The notes: generated from the letters alone by a model not told the origin. 64,000 nucleotides of DNA from Hoyosella subflava DQS3-9A1 (GCF_000214175.1 NC_015564.1:1054001-1118000); one strand, 5' to 3'; counted from the first letter of the stretch, positions 46,299 through 55,754 are shown. Program-made: numbers and translations.

Positions 46299-47240
46299 TC
46301 ACCCTTGTGCGGGTACCGTGCCCTTCGATGCATCCGTTGCCTCCGGCGGCGCGTCGTGCGTGACGATATCGGCGTCAGCCAGGTCAGACAGAATCCGCTG
46401 AGTGAGGTAGCGCTGGACTCCCCACTGCGAGCCTGCCCGCACTGTTGCGGTCACACGAATGGTGACCGTGTAGGCGGTAGTCGAATCCACCCCGAGCAGA
46501 GTTGGAGTCTCCAGCACGTCATCGCGAATAGCATCGTCCTTCGCGGCGCTGAGCGCTGTTTGTTCCGCGATGCGAGTGGCCTTCCCGACATTCACGGGCC
46601 GTGCGAGGGCGATATCGACGACTGCCACGGCGTAACCCTGGCTATGGTTGCCGACTCGCAGCACCTCGCCGTTCCGCACGTACCAGACGGTTCCGTTGAG
46701 CGCCCGCAGCGTGGTCACACGCAGTCCCACGTGCTCGACAGTCCCGACAGCCTCACCGAAGTCGACGATGTCGCCCACGCCGTACTGGTCCTCGAGCAGC
46801 ATGAAAATCCCGGAAAGAAAGTCGCGAACCAAACTTTGTGCACCCCAGCCGAGTGCGATACCGATAACACCGGCGGAGGCGATGAACGGCGCCACGTTGA
46901 TACCGACGATCGTGAGAATCGTCAACGCAACCCATGTGAAGAGCATGAGAGTAACGGTCGACTTGAATACTGACGCGATGGTTTTGCGCCGCTGGGCGTT
47001 GCGCTCATCCCGCCGTGCCTGATCGAGAACCCGCACATCGCCGTTTCTGCGCACAGCGGCGGGCAGGATTCTGCGGCCGCTGCGCCTGGTCGCGCGGTCG
47101 ATGAGGCGGTGTGCCACCCATCGCAAAATCAGAGCGACAACGATGTAGGAAGCGGCCTCGATCGGCTTCGCGATGAGCCACTCCCGGCTCGTCTCGGTCC
47201 ATTCGAAAGCTTCGGTCACATTTGTCAGCACGCCGACCAT
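46299..47240 (-). CDS. MscS-family small-conductance mechanosensitive channel
   Basis: A 313-residue protein. Two N-terminal membrane helices precede the pore helix and MscS signature (VNVAPFIASAGVIGIALGWG, AQSLVRDFLSGIFMLLEDQY, GVGDIVDFGEAVGTVEHVGL). The cytosolic beta domain (TTLRALNGTVWYVRNGEVLR) and a C-terminal alpha/beta portion follow. It opens under membrane tension to release solutes during hypo-osmotic shock. It is not part of the block conserved with M. tuberculosis and may be an insertion between glbO and the HNH gene. Confidence 0.9.
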   Translation of the reverse strand: MVGVLTNVTEAFEWTETSREWLIAKPIEAASYIVVALILRWVAHRLIDRATRRSGRRILPAAVRRNGDVRVLDQARRDERNAQRRKTIASVFKSTVTLMLFTWVALTILTIVGINVAPFIASAGVIGIALGWGAQSLVRDFLSGIFMLLEDQYGVGDIVDFGEAVGTVEHVGLRVTTLRALNGTVWYVRNGEVLRVGNHSQGYAVAVVDIALARPVNVGKATRIAEQTALSAAKDDAIRDDVLETPTLLGVDSTTAYTVTIRVTATVRAGSQWGVQRYLTQRILSDLADADIVTHDAPPEATDASKGTVPAQG

Positions 47241-47276
47241 GGTACGTACCAGGACGACGATGTCACGGCCCCGCTA

Positions 47277-47832
47277 CTAGCCTTCGTGAAGGATCTTTTC
47301 GATGTCGTCGAGGACTCTCATCCCGCCGAGTGGGCCCACTCCTGCGATCCAGTACGCCTGGTCAACGAGATGCAGTCTGGGGAACTGGGCGACGCTGTTC
47401 GTGACCACAGCGGGAAGGGTGCCAGAGTCGTCGGGAGTGGGGGATGTCACGACGACAAGGTCGGCTTCCGCCTGTGCGACAAGCTCGGGTGAGATATCGA
47501 CTGAAATTTGGCCCAGCCCAATCTCGGTCCGGTGTTGTGAAGCCAGCGCATTCGAGGGTACTGCCAGCAAAGGACACCGGTCCGTAGAGCGTGAGAATGT
47601 CCTCGCGAGGCCTGATGAGTTGTGCGGTCTGCCCCTCCGTGCCGAACTCCTCTCTGATCTCGGCGCAGCGGTCGTCATAATCAGCGAGAAGGCGACGGGC
47701 TTCGTCGCGCCTATCGAGCGCGGTGGCCACCAAGTCCACGTTCTCTTGCCAGGGATCGGACTGTGAGGCCATGAAGACGGTGGGGGCGATGGCCGACAGT
47801 TGATCGTAGAGTGTCAGGAAGACCGTGCCCAT
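47277..47832 (-). pseudogene. Frameshifted iron-siderophore ABC transporter binding protein
   Basis: Two overlapping frames together give the C-terminal two thirds of a FecB/FepB-type binding protein. Frame one (from 47832) reads YDQLSAIAPTVFMASQSDPW, then ALDRRDEARRLLADYDDR and ILTLYGPVSFAGSTLECAGF. Near 47505-47545 the homology passes to another frame: IGLGQISVDISPELVAQAEA, DLVVVTSPTP and LHLVDQAYWIAGVGPLGGM, ending at 47277. Upstream (to about 47950) a third frame reads TLPQVNTVGPRLRSNFPEED, possibly the N-terminal remnant. No signal peptide survives. Confidence 0.75.
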
Positions 47833-47993
47833 GGGACGCTCGTGGAACCGTCACCAAGAATTCACACACTCTTCCCAGGTCTTCCTCCGGAAAATTGCTG
47901 CGCAATCGCGGTCCGACAGTGTTCACTTGGGGCAGTGTCGCGGTCGCCGTCTGGCGGTCTCTGGCGAACGATTCACAGCACGGGAGGCCTGAG

Positions 47994-48683
47994 ATGGCGA
48001 AGAGGAGTTCCAACAAGGTCCACCATCGACAACTCGTGCCCGGCGTCACCCCGAACGAGTGGGTGCCACGGGCTAATCACGGTGACCATTTAGCGATCGC
48101 ACACGAGTCACCCCCACCCGCAGAGGCAGTGCCTGAGGCGCAGCGCCGTGCACCGATGCGGGGCTGGGCGGCACGGCGCGTACTGTTGCTCAACGCCAGC
48201 TATGAACCCCTCACCACCGTTCCGGTCCGTCGCGCGCTGGTTCTCATGCTGCGAAATCGGGCGGAAATGCTCCACTCAGATCCGGCGGGCACAGTCGTCC
48301 ATTCAGCGGGACGCCAATTGTATGTGCCCTCTGTCATCAGGCTCACCGTCTATGTACACGTCCCTTACATAGCTCGTGTTCCCCTCACGCGCGCGGCCCT
48401 GATGCAGCGCGATCGATTCAGGTGCGGCTATTGCGGCGCAAAAGCGGACACGATTGACCATGTAGTCCCGCGCAGTCGCGGTGGCGAGCATGTCTGGGAG
48501 AACTGCGTCGCGTGTTGTGCGCGCTGCAATCACAAAAAAGCCGATCGGCTGCTGAGCGAACTGGGCTGGTCACTGCGCACCATTCCGCGGCCTCCCGCCG
48601 GACGGCACTGGTACCTGGTATCGAAGATCGACACCTTCGACCCTGTATGGGGGGATTACGTTCCGGCGCTCGAGAGCGCCTGA
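47994..48683 (+). CDS. HNH endonuclease
   Basis: A 229-residue protein with GGGAGG before the ATG. The N-terminal half includes VLLLNASYEPLTTVPVRRAL, typical of the actinobacterial family of Rv2469c. The C-terminal HNH fold has CGYCGAKADTIDHVVPRSRG followed by WENCVACCARCNHKKADRLL: two CxxC zinc pairs, the DH of the catalytic histidine, and N-H-K. It is a standalone, widely conserved chromosomal gene with unknown target, more likely a housekeeping nuclease than a homing element. Confidence 0.9.
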   Translation: MAKRSSNKVHHRQLVPGVTPNEWVPRANHGDHLAIAHESPPPAEAVPEAQRRAPMRGWAARRVLLLNASYEPLTTVPVRRALVLMLRNRAEMLHSDPAGTVVHSAGRQLYVPSVIRLTVYVHVPYIARVPLTRAALMQRDRFRCGYCGAKADTIDHVVPRSRGGEHVWENCVACCARCNHKKADRLLSELGWSLRTIPRPPAGRHWYLVSKIDTFDPVWGDYVPALESA

Positions 48684-48752
48684 TTGCGACTTTTTGCCGA
48701 CCCGGCGACAAATCCATGAGGCGCTTCGACTACCGTTTTAAGGGTGAGCCCT

Positions 48753-49001
48753 ATGGAGACCATCCTTGTATTCGTTGTCATTCCCGCAGCGATTTATTTC
48801 CTGCTGGGCGTGATACCGATGATGAAGAAGCCGCTTCGTCCCGAGCCGTACCAGCTCGGTGATCCCTGGCCTTACGGACCGGTGTGGTGGAGTGCCGTCG
48901 ATGAACATGGCCACGGAGGCCATGGAGGACACGGTGGACACGGCCATCGCCCCGAATCCGGAGCGCACCCGATTGGAGGATCTGCAAGTGCAACGTGGTG
49001 A
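48753..49001 (+). CDS. ctaJ: Small membrane protein, probable cytochrome aa3 oxidase subunit CtaJ
   Basis: An 82-residue protein with AAGGGTGAG before the ATG. METILVFVVIPAAIYFLLGV is a single N-terminal membrane span, followed by RPEPYQLGDPWPYGPVWWSA, then a histidine/glycine tail, EHGHGGHGGHGGHGHRPESG. A small single-span protein at this place beside DUF5130 and pepN matches the CtaJ subunit of the mycobacterial bc-aa3 supercomplex. The His/Gly tail could bind copper or other metal. Its last 14 bases overlap the next gene. The CtaJ assignment rests on position and topology. Confidence 0.6.
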   Translation: METILVFVVIPAAIYFLLGVIPMMKKPLRPEPYQLGDPWPYGPVWWSAVDEHGHGGHGGHGGHGHRPESGAHPIGGSASATW

Positions 49002-49470
49002 GATTCTGGTTCCTGCAGCACCAGTAGTCGAGAATCTTCCGCTGGGAGCGGCGCAGACCTCGAGCGGACGCATTTCGGCAGTCCGGTTCCTCGACGAGCC
49101 AGTCGAGAAACTCCCGTTCGATAAGGACGACCTCATCCGGCTTGATGACGCATTGACCTTCGGTACTCGCACCACCGGAGTCAAGTTCACCATTTACCTC
49201 GGGGAGCTTGGCGATAACGCAAATGACCGGGCGTTCGATCTGCTGGACAGCCTTGATGATCCTGACCACAGTGCGCTGATTGCGGTGTCACCAGGTGAAC
49301 GAAAGATCGAAGTAGTGTCCGGTGCTGCAGTGGTCGGCAAGGTTGGCGACCGTATTTGCCAGCTCGGTGTCACCGCCGCTGTTCCCGCGTTCCGCGAAGG
49401 CAAACTGATCGACGGCCTCGTTGCCGCCGTGAAGGTGATGTCGGCGGCGGCCCGTCCCGTCGGTCACTGA
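48988..49470 (+). CDS. DUF5130 family protein (Rv2468c-like)
   Basis: A 160-residue protein. The GTG at 48988 with GGAGG eight bases upstream is preferred; it gives the N-terminus VQRGEILVPAAPVVENLPLG seen in homologues, while longer frames overlap ctaJ deeply. The body, GRISAVRFLDEPVEKLPFDK, KFTIYLGELGDNANDRAFDL, ALIAVSPGERKIEVVSGAAV and ICQLGVTAAVPAFREGKLID, resembles a TPM-like fold with no membrane segment. Overlap with ctaJ suggests a shared respiratory-envelope context, but function is unknown. Confidence 0.85.
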   Translation: MQRGEILVPAAPVVENLPLGAAQTSSGRISAVRFLDEPVEKLPFDKDDLIRLDDALTFGTRTTGVKFTIYLGELGDNANDRAFDLLDSLDDPDHSALIAVSPGERKIEVVSGAAVVGKVGDRICQLGVTAAVPAFREGKLIDGLVAAVKVMSAAARPVGH

Positions 49471-49484
49471 CCTCTCGCACGCTT

Positions 49485-49528
49485 CACTTGAGGTGGCCAC
49501 TCTCGTCTGAGGGTGGCCACCTCAAGTG
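49485..49528. terminator. Bidirectional hairpin between DUF5130 gene and pepN
   Basis: A perfect 16-bp inverted repeat (CACTTGAGGTGGCCAC at 49485-49500, complement at 49513-49528) with a 12-base loop, located between convergent genes. One of the strongest hairpins in the window; no U-tract. Confidence 0.75.
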
Positions 49529-49538
49529 TGTCGGGAGG

Positions 49539-52109
49539 TTACTTCGCGTCGAACTCGCGGGCCCGCAGTGACCGTTCAATGCCTGCCCGTCCCTCAAGGA
49601 CCAGTCGGCGCAGCGACGGCGGGTGGTTACCCGCCAGGAAGTCGTCCGCCTTGCGCAACGCCTCCTTGTTAATTGCCCATGAGGGGTAGAGGCCGATCAC
49701 GATTGTCTGGGCAACCTCGCTGGTACGCGTCTTCCAGATCTCCGGAATGACCTCGAAGTATCGGTCAACGAATGGGCTGAGCAGATCCGCCTGACCGGGC
49801 TGTGAAAAGCCGGCGATCATCGCGCGGGTGATCGTGTGCGACAGCGTGGGATCGCTGACCACGCGCGACCAGACGAATGCCTTCACCGCTTCCTGTGGGC
49901 GCATCGCTGCTGCCTGGGCACCCTGCCTGGCTCCAGCCGCCGTCGCGTCACGGTTGACCTCCTCGTCGATCATGGGAGACTCCGGACCATCACCATCGAT
50001 GACACCAGCCGCGGCGAGCGCCTGGATAAGACGCCACCGGAGATCCGTATCAACAACAAGCCCGCGCAGACCTTGAGAGTCGGGTGCGCCTTCGAGCACG
50101 GCCGACAGAACCTGCGTGTGCTGGGGTGACAACTTCACAGTGGTCAGGGCGTTGACGTAGGCAAGCTGATGATCTGAGCCTGCCTCTGAGGTGCGGGCGA
50201 GGTCGAGGAGCCGATCTGCGAACTCCGGCCAGCCTGACTCCGTTGCCCAGCCCGGTTCCGCGTAGGACGAGATCGCTGTGGCAGCCTGCAGCAAAAGCCG
50301 CTGCACGACTCCGATCTCCGACTCTGTTTCGAGGCCGCGCTGCACAAGCGCGATGAAATCGCGCGCGCGCATTTCCGCGTTTCGTGTCATTTCCCATGCG
50401 GCAGACCACGCGAGCGTTCGGGGGAGCGGATCCGCTATGTCGCCGATCCTCGATATCAGTGTTGACAATGAGTCTTCGTCGAGCCGAACTGAGCAGTATG
50501 TGAGGTCGTCATCATTGACAAGGATGAACTTTCCGCGTGGCACGCCTGTCAGCTCAGGGACATCGGTTGATTCACCATCGATATCGAGCTCGACACGGTT
50601 GACGCGGGTCAGCTTTCCTGAACCGTCGTCGTCGTACACGCCGACTGCCAGGCGGTGTGTCCGGGTCTCACCAGCTCCAGGCTCAGCACCGGACTGTCGC
50701 ACCGCGAATGCGGTGAAGGTGCCGTTCTCGTCGACTGAGAATTCGGGACGCAGAGTGTTGAGCCCCGTCGTCTTGAGCCACTGTGCACCCCAGTCCGAGA
50801 GGTCACGCCCCGAAGCTGCCTCGAGCGCGCGCAGCAAGTCGGAGAACGTCGCATTGCCGTAGGCGTGCTCACGGAAGTACGAGCGCAGGCCTTCGAGGAA
50901 GCTCTCGAGCCCGACATAGGCAACGAGCTGCTTGAGGACACTCGCACCCTTCGCGTACGTGATGCCGTCGAAGTTGACCTCGACCGCTTCAATGTCGGGG
51001 ATATCCGCAGCGACGGGGTGGGTGGAGGGCAGTTGGTCCTGGCGGTAGGCCCACGATTTCTCGACGTTGGCGAAGCTTGTCCAGGCGTTCGTGTACTCGG
51101 TTGCCTCTGCTTGGCAAAGCACCGAAGCGAAGGTCGCGAATGATTCATTCAGCCACAGGTCGTCCCACCATTCCATGGTGACGAGGTCGCCGAACCACAT
51201 GTGCGCCAGCTCGTGGAGCACGGTTTCCGCGCGTCGTTCGTAAAGGTAGCGCGTGACGCGACTCCGGAAGACGTAGTCCTCGAGGAACGTCACGGCACCT
51301 GCGTTCTCCATCGCACCGGCATTGAATTCGGGGACGAATAGCTGGTCGTACTTTCCGAACGCGTAGGGGACTCCGAAGTTGGCGTGATAGAAACCGAAGC
51401 CCTGTTTGGTTTCGGTAAACAGTCGGTCGGCGTCCATGTGTTCCGCTAGGGAGCTCCGGCAATAGATGCCGAGGGGGATCTCACCGTGCTCGTCGTTGTA
51501 CGCGTCGGACCACTTTGCGTACGGTCCAGCGATGAGGGCTGCGAGGTAGGTGCTCATCCTGGGGGTGGTTACGAACCTGCGGGTGAGCCCGTCCCGGGTG
51601 GCCTCCGCCCCGTTCGAAATGACTTCCCAGTGTTCTGGTGCCGTAACGGTAAATTCAAATGTCGCTTTGAGATCGGGCTGATCGAAGCAGGCGAACATGC
51701 GCTTCGCATCTGCTGTTTCGAACTGTGAGTAGAGATAAACCTCATTGTCAGCGGGATCGACAAAGCGGTGCAGGCCCTCGCCTGTATGTGAGTACTCAAA
51801 GTCGGCATCAATCTCGAGGAGGTTCGAGTCAGCGAGATCATTGAGCGGCAGGCCGCTTGATTCCTCGTACGCCGATGTGTCGAGAGCAGACCCATTCAGT
51901 GTCGCACTGTGGATCTTCGCAACTATCAGGTCGATGAAGGTCGAAGCCTTGGGTGTTGCCGAAAACCGCACCGTGGTTTTTGTCCGGAATGTGGTTTCCC
52001 CTGGCGCGCCTGAGCCATCCGTTAGTTCGATGTTAATGGCGTAGTTGTCGACTTCGATGAGTCCGGCGCGGGTGCGCGCCTGTTCGCGAGTCAGGTTTGG
52101 TGCAGCCAC
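49539..52109 (-). CDS. pepN: Aminopeptidase N (M1 zinc metallopeptidase)
   Basis: An 856-residue protein. The exopeptidase motif GAMENAG precedes VLHELAHMWFGDLVTMEWWD, whose HExxH zinc site starts at His299, and LNESFA gives the third zinc ligand Glu. The N-terminal beta domain (about 1-200) and long helical ERAP1-like C-terminus (about 530-850) complete the actinobacterial M1 architecture. It removes N-terminal residues from peptides in the cytosol. It corresponds to Rv2467. In M. tuberculosis the next gene is Rv2466c; here about 10 kb of other genes intervene. Confidence 0.96.
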   Translation of the reverse strand: MAAPNLTREQARTRAGLIEVDNYAINIELTDGSGAPGETTFRTKTTVRFSATPKASTFIDLIVAKIHSATLNGSALDTSAYEESSGLPLNDLADSNLLEIDADFEYSHTGEGLHRFVDPADNEVYLYSQFETADAKRMFACFDQPDLKATFEFTVTAPEHWEVISNGAEATRDGLTRRFVTTPRMSTYLAALIAGPYAKWSDAYNDEHGEIPLGIYCRSSLAEHMDADRLFTETKQGFGFYHANFGVPYAFGKYDQLFVPEFNAGAMENAGAVTFLEDYVFRSRVTRYLYERRAETVLHELAHMWFGDLVTMEWWDDLWLNESFATFASVLCQAEATEYTNAWTSFANVEKSWAYRQDQLPSTHPVAADIPDIEAVEVNFDGITYAKGASVLKQLVAYVGLESFLEGLRSYFREHAYGNATFSDLLRALEAASGRDLSDWGAQWLKTTGLNTLRPEFSVDENGTFTAFAVRQSGAEPGAGETRTHRLAVGVYDDDGSGKLTRVNRVELDIDGESTDVPELTGVPRGKFILVNDDDLTYCSVRLDEDSLSTLISRIGDIADPLPRTLAWSAAWEMTRNAEMRARDFIALVQRGLETESEIGVVQRLLLQAATAISSYAEPGWATESGWPEFADRLLDLARTSEAGSDHQLAYVNALTTVKLSPQHTQVLSAVLEGAPDSQGLRGLVVDTDLRWRLIQALAAAGVIDGDGPESPMIDEEVNRDATAAGARQGAQAAAMRPQEAVKAFVWSRVVSDPTLSHTITRAMIAGFSQPGQADLLSPFVDRYFEVIPEIWKTRTSEVAQTIVIGLYPSWAINKEALRKADDFLAGNHPPSLRRLVLEGRAGIERSLRAREFDAK

Positions 52110-52232
52110 GTGAGATGCCTTCTTGTTGGGGACTGGTGAGTGTTCATCCCATCATGCTCTGATATGTGCTTCTCGGCACGCGTCCGTGCGGGCGTGGCGC
52201 TCTGACCGTGCGCAGGGAAGTGCGGACCACAA

Positions 52233-53081
52233 ATGACAACAATTGTCGCTAATATGGGCGGGGTGACTGGTCCAGAATTAGCTCAAACGTTCAATGCCGC
52301 TAGTGCGGACTTCGAGCGAGTGACCCCTCTCGTGTGGGGCCCGGCAGCGCAGGCACTGGTCTGCGAACTGCGGATTGCCCCCGGCGAACGGGTCCTCGAT
52401 GTGTGTTCTGGAACCGGTGCCTCCGCGCTCGCCGCCGCGATGGCGGTCGGTCCAGTCGGCGGCGTCCACGCCATAGATATCGCCGGAGATCTCCTCGCGG
52501 TGGCTCAGCAAAGCGCTTCTGGCCGCGGATTGCGCAACGTCACGTTCGAGGAAGCGGACATCACGGACTGGCGGGGCCCGAATGGGGCATACGATGCGCT
52601 CGCATGCTCGTACGGCGTCTTCTTCCTGCCTGAAATGGATGCCGCTTGTGCACGACTCGTCGAGTTTGTGCGTCCGGGTGGTCGAATCGGTGTGACTGTG
52701 TGGCGGCGGGGTGCCCTCGAAGACTATGTGCGGATCTTTGGTGAGACACTAAAAAGGTTCATGGACACGGACGGCCCGCCGCGCCGTTCTCCGTGGGAGG
52801 ACAACATCGTCCGGATAGACGAGCCTGCGTCGATCAGCGAGTGGCTGAGGGAACTCGGGCTTGTCGAGCCGCAAGCGGTCGTGTTTCCGAATTACGTGCC
52901 ACTAACCGAAAAATTTGCGTGGGACTTCGTGCGTGGAAGCGGAATGCGTGGTGCGCTCCTCGGGTTCAGGGCCGAAACTGTCGAACAGATTCGCTCAGCG
53001 TTTCTGACGGAACTGCGCCGCCGTGACCTCACCACAGTGGACGCGTCCACAATAGTCGCGACGGCCGCACGCGCGCGATAA
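52233..53081 (+). CDS. Class I SAM-dependent methyltransferase
   Basis: A 282-residue protein. GERVLDVCSGTGASALAAAM is motif I, GGVHAIDIAGDLLAVAQQSA motif II, FEEADITDWRGPNGAYDALA motif III/IV, and RPGGRIGVTVWRRGALEDYV motif V. It is of the UbiE/COQ5-like methyltransferase type, acting on an unknown small molecule. GGAAG lies upstream of the start. It is the first gene after pepN in the block absent from the M. tuberculosis order. Confidence 0.87.
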   Translation: MTTIVANMGGVTGPELAQTFNAASADFERVTPLVWGPAAQALVCELRIAPGERVLDVCSGTGASALAAAMAVGPVGGVHAIDIAGDLLAVAQQSASGRGLRNVTFEEADITDWRGPNGAYDALACSYGVFFLPEMDAACARLVEFVRPGGRIGVTVWRRGALEDYVRIFGETLKRFMDTDGPPRRSPWEDNIVRIDEPASISEWLRELGLVEPQAVVFPNYVPLTEKFAWDFVRGSGMRGALLGFRAETVEQIRSAFLTELRRRDLTTVDASTIVATAARAR

Positions 53082-53433
53082 ATGCGCCAGTTCACCTCGC
53101 CATCCGGATCGGTGTATTGTCCGGAAATTTGTCACGCAACGCGGGCACGAGGGCCCGAAAGTGTGAAACTGCTCACCAAACGGGCGGAAAACTGGGAAAC
53201 TGAGTAACGATTCGCCGCTGAAGCGCGAGTAACTGCTGAAAGCGCACGGCGTTGTGACCGCCGCGAACGAGGGGTGTCTACAACTCGTATGTAGCCGGTG
53301 GTGGTCGCACTGGAGGCGGGCTGCGCTGACTGCTGTGGGATGGCAGCGGTGAGGCCGAGCCTTGAATCGTTGTGTGGTGGGGTTGGGTAACTCGGGCCGG
53401 CCGCGTGTAGCGGTCGGCCCGAGTTGTCGCTAA
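53082..53433. other. 352-bp intergenic region
   Basis: No gene is supported. The only structure seen is the hairpin at 53389-53425, listed separately. The rest is ordinary sequence without repeats. Confidence 0.5.
53389..53425 (-). terminator. Hairpin terminator after the TetR gene
   Basis: A 15-bp stem (AACTCGGGCCGGCCG at 53389-53403 with 53411-53425; one position G-U) and a 7-base loop. It starts nine bases past the TetR stop codon on the minus strand. Confidence 0.7.
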
Positions 53434-54138
53434 TCAGCGCTTGGCAATAATCTCCGCCGGATCGAGAATGGTGCAGAGCGCACGATGTGACTCTTTCTGA
53501 AGGATTTCCCAGTTTCCGCGCCACCCAATAGCGCGCAGAATCGAGTTGGCTGTCCGGAAGGGTTCGTCAACCTCGCCGCGCCCATCCCAGCGCATGTTGA
53601 CGAGCGTCTCGACGAGCCGCAAGGGAATGTCTTCCTCCTGATAGGCGTGGGGCGAGGCTGTCGCGTCACTGTCGGTGAGGGCGATGACGTCCGCAGTGCG
53701 GTCACGGTAAACCTGGCGGAGTTCGTCGCGGCTTGCAACGAAGGGAGCGAAGCGCTCGGCACGCAACTCTGGCAGCAGGTACAGCGCTCCGATGTTCCAG
53801 TGGCTGTTCCATAACTGAATACCGTCATACCAAGCGAGAGAGTGCAGGCGCGCAGCAGGATCGCCGGTGGTCGCATGCAGAGCAAAGGCCGCATCGAGCG
53901 TGTGAGAAACGGTCCCGCTGAGTAGCGCTTCGAGAATGTCGTCCTTGGTTCCGAAATAGTGGTAGATCGTTGCCTGCCGAACGCCGACAGCTTCAGCGAT
54001 CTTCCGTGTTGACGTCGACGCGTAGCCGTGGGTGGTGAAAAGCTCCGCTGCGGCGTCAAGAATCTCCTCGCGCGCGGTCTCACCAGGGCGGCGGCGCTGG
54101 GCTGAACGGGGACGGCCTGCTCCTTGCGTTGTCACCAC
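53434..54138 (-). CDS. TetR/AcrR-family regulator
   Basis: A 234-residue protein. After a basic N-terminus, AREEILDAAAELFTTHGYAS and VGVRQATIYHYFGTKDDILE form the TetR helix-turn-helix. The ligand domain (about 80-230) is unlike well-known subfamilies. It lies 65 bases downstream of the symporter gene on the same strand, so it is likely co-transcribed with it. Two matching 6-4-6 palindromes in the symporter/DUF1989 divergent region are its probable operators. It should control uptake and breakdown of the carboxylase pathway substrate. Confidence 0.88.
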   Translation of the reverse strand: MVTTQGAGRPRSAQRRRPGETAREEILDAAAELFTTHGYASTSTRKIAEAVGVRQATIYHYFGTKDDILEALLSGTVSHTLDAAFALHATTGDPAARLHSLAWYDGIQLWNSHWNIGALYLLPELRAERFAPFVASRDELRQVYRDRTADVIALTDSDATASPHAYQEEDIPLRLVETLVNMRWDGRGEVDEPFRTANSILRAIGWRGNWEILQKESHRALCTILDPAEIIAKR

Positions 54139-54203
54139 ACCATACTGTCAGGTCTTACCTGGTGAAGTACGCGGCAAGGAGCAGGCCGGGCCTAGGGCTG
54201 GCG

Positions 54204-55682
54204 CTAGACGCGTGCAGACGCGAGCGTCGCCTCCGGGGCCTGTGGCTGCTGCGCAACTGGAATCGAAGTGACCGACCGTGAAGTAAGCGCAACCGCGACG
54301 TAGGCAGTAAGCGAGACGATCGCGGCGAGGAAGGTCGACCACCCGTCCATCGATTCTGGCACAAGGCCATTCGGAATAAAGAGAAGCGTGTTGTCGACTC
54401 CATAGACCGTTGGCGTGGTGGCGAAGAAGAAGACACGGACTGTCACGCCGCTTATCAGCGCGGCGAGTGCGGCGGACGTGCCGCCTCGGCTCCAGTACAG
54501 CCCGAGGATGAATGGGACCACGAGACCAGCGAGGAGCAGGTCAAATGTCAGCGTCAGCAGAATGCCTGTTTGCGGGATACGCAAAGCGAAGAATGCGCCG
54601 AGGGCCGCCATAGGCAGCATCGCGATGCGCGTGGCAGTCATCGGACTGATGCCCCGGACTGTCTCAGGCAGCCGAAGAATGTTCTGCACAATCACTGTCG
54701 CTGTACTGAGAAGTACCCCACTCGCCGTCGTGAGTGATGCGGCGACAAGGCCGGAAAGAACGAGTATCGCCAGCCAAGTCGGCGCGTAGTCGCCTAGGAG
54801 GGAGAACAGGACCGGGCCGCTCGAGTCAGGTCCCACAATCGACACCGCGGCAAGCGCGACCAGCGAGAACGGAATGCACAGGGCCAAGATCAGCGCGGCA
54901 CCTCCGAAGCACGCCCGCTGCGCTGTTCGGGGGCAGCGCGCCGAGAAGATGCGCTGCATCAAGTCGATGGCCACGAGGTTGCCCAGGGCGAGCGCGATGA
55001 TAGTCGCCCAGTTCAGTACGGCACCTTCGTCAGCGCTGGTCAACTGTCCAAGGGCGAGGGGTCCCATCCCTTCCGGTGCGGAGAAGCCGTGCGTGAGCGT
55101 CATCCACGTCATGAGGGCGAGGACGCCGAAGATGTTCAGAATGATCATCCCGACACCGACGTAGGTGCTCGAGAACATGCCGCCCGCGATGGTGTAGGCG
55201 AGCACGAATGGAACTGCCAGCAGAATCGAGGTCGTGTAGGGAATGCCGGCGAACCGGTCGAGCAGAAAGCCGATGGCCACAAGGTTTCCCGCCAGCAGGA
55301 TGCCGAATGCTGAGACGGTGAGTGCCGAGGCAGGAAGTTCCATGGCGCGGCCGAAACGCTTCTCGAAATACTCGGGAAGCGTCACGACGTGCAATGCGCG
55401 CATCCGCTTGGCGAAGAAGAGTCCCGCAATGACGAGGCAGGCTGCGAGGCCGATAGGCAGTGAAGCGCCTGCCCAGAAACCGAAGTCAGCCGTGAGGTCT
55501 GTATTGCCGAGTGTGCCGTTCGAGTCAATTGCCTGTGAGGCCAGCACGATCGCAACAAGCGGGATCGAGAGCGTCCGGCCCGCGAGGAGATAGTTGGCGC
55601 TCTGGCCTTGCACGCGCCGAGCGGCGTATAGGCCTGCCGCGAGCAGCGCGAGCACGCTGAGCGTGACGCCGAAAAGGATCAT
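54204..55682 (-). CDS. Sodium:solute symporter (SSS family)
   Basis: A 492-residue protein with 12-13 predicted membrane helices. SANYLLAGRTLSIPLVAIVL and THVVTLPEYFEKRFG-like segment LHVVTLPEYFEKRFGRAMEL are SSS hallmarks, as is the unwound helix SNGTLGNTDLTADFGFWAGA. The ATG at 55682 has GGAGG five bases upstream. Divergence from the DUF1989/carboxylase genes and linkage with TetR suggest it imports urea, guanidine or a precursor. It is not a typical DUR3 urea permease by length, so the substrate is inferred from context. Confidence 0.87.
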   Translation of the reverse strand: MILFGVTLSVLALLAAGLYAARRVQGQSANYLLAGRTLSIPLVAIVLASQAIDSNGTLGNTDLTADFGFWAGASLPIGLAACLVIAGLFFAKRMRALHVVTLPEYFEKRFGRAMELPASALTVSAFGILLAGNLVAIGFLLDRFAGIPYTTSILLAVPFVLAYTIAGGMFSSTYVGVGMIILNIFGVLALMTWMTLTHGFSAPEGMGPLALGQLTSADEGAVLNWATIIALALGNLVAIDLMQRIFSARCPRTAQRACFGGAALILALCIPFSLVALAAVSIVGPDSSGPVLFSLLGDYAPTWLAILVLSGLVAASLTTASGVLLSTATVIVQNILRLPETVRGISPMTATRIAMLPMAALGAFFALRIPQTGILLTLTFDLLLAGLVVPFILGLYWSRGGTSAALAALISGVTVRVFFFATTPTVYGVDNTLLFIPNGLVPESMDGWSTFLAAIVSLTAYVAVALTSRSVTSIPVAQQPQAPEATLASARV

Positions 55683-55754
55683 GGAAGCCTCCACGGTGAA
55701 GGGTGTCGGGTCGTGGGGCGGGCGGAGGTGCCCTCATGCAAGCAGCCTTAGCTA

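Noticed and set aside
48859-48987. Longer DUF5130 start at 48859
   Set aside because: It would overlap nearly half of the ctaJ-like gene; the GTG at 48988 has GGAGG and gives the homologous N-terminus.
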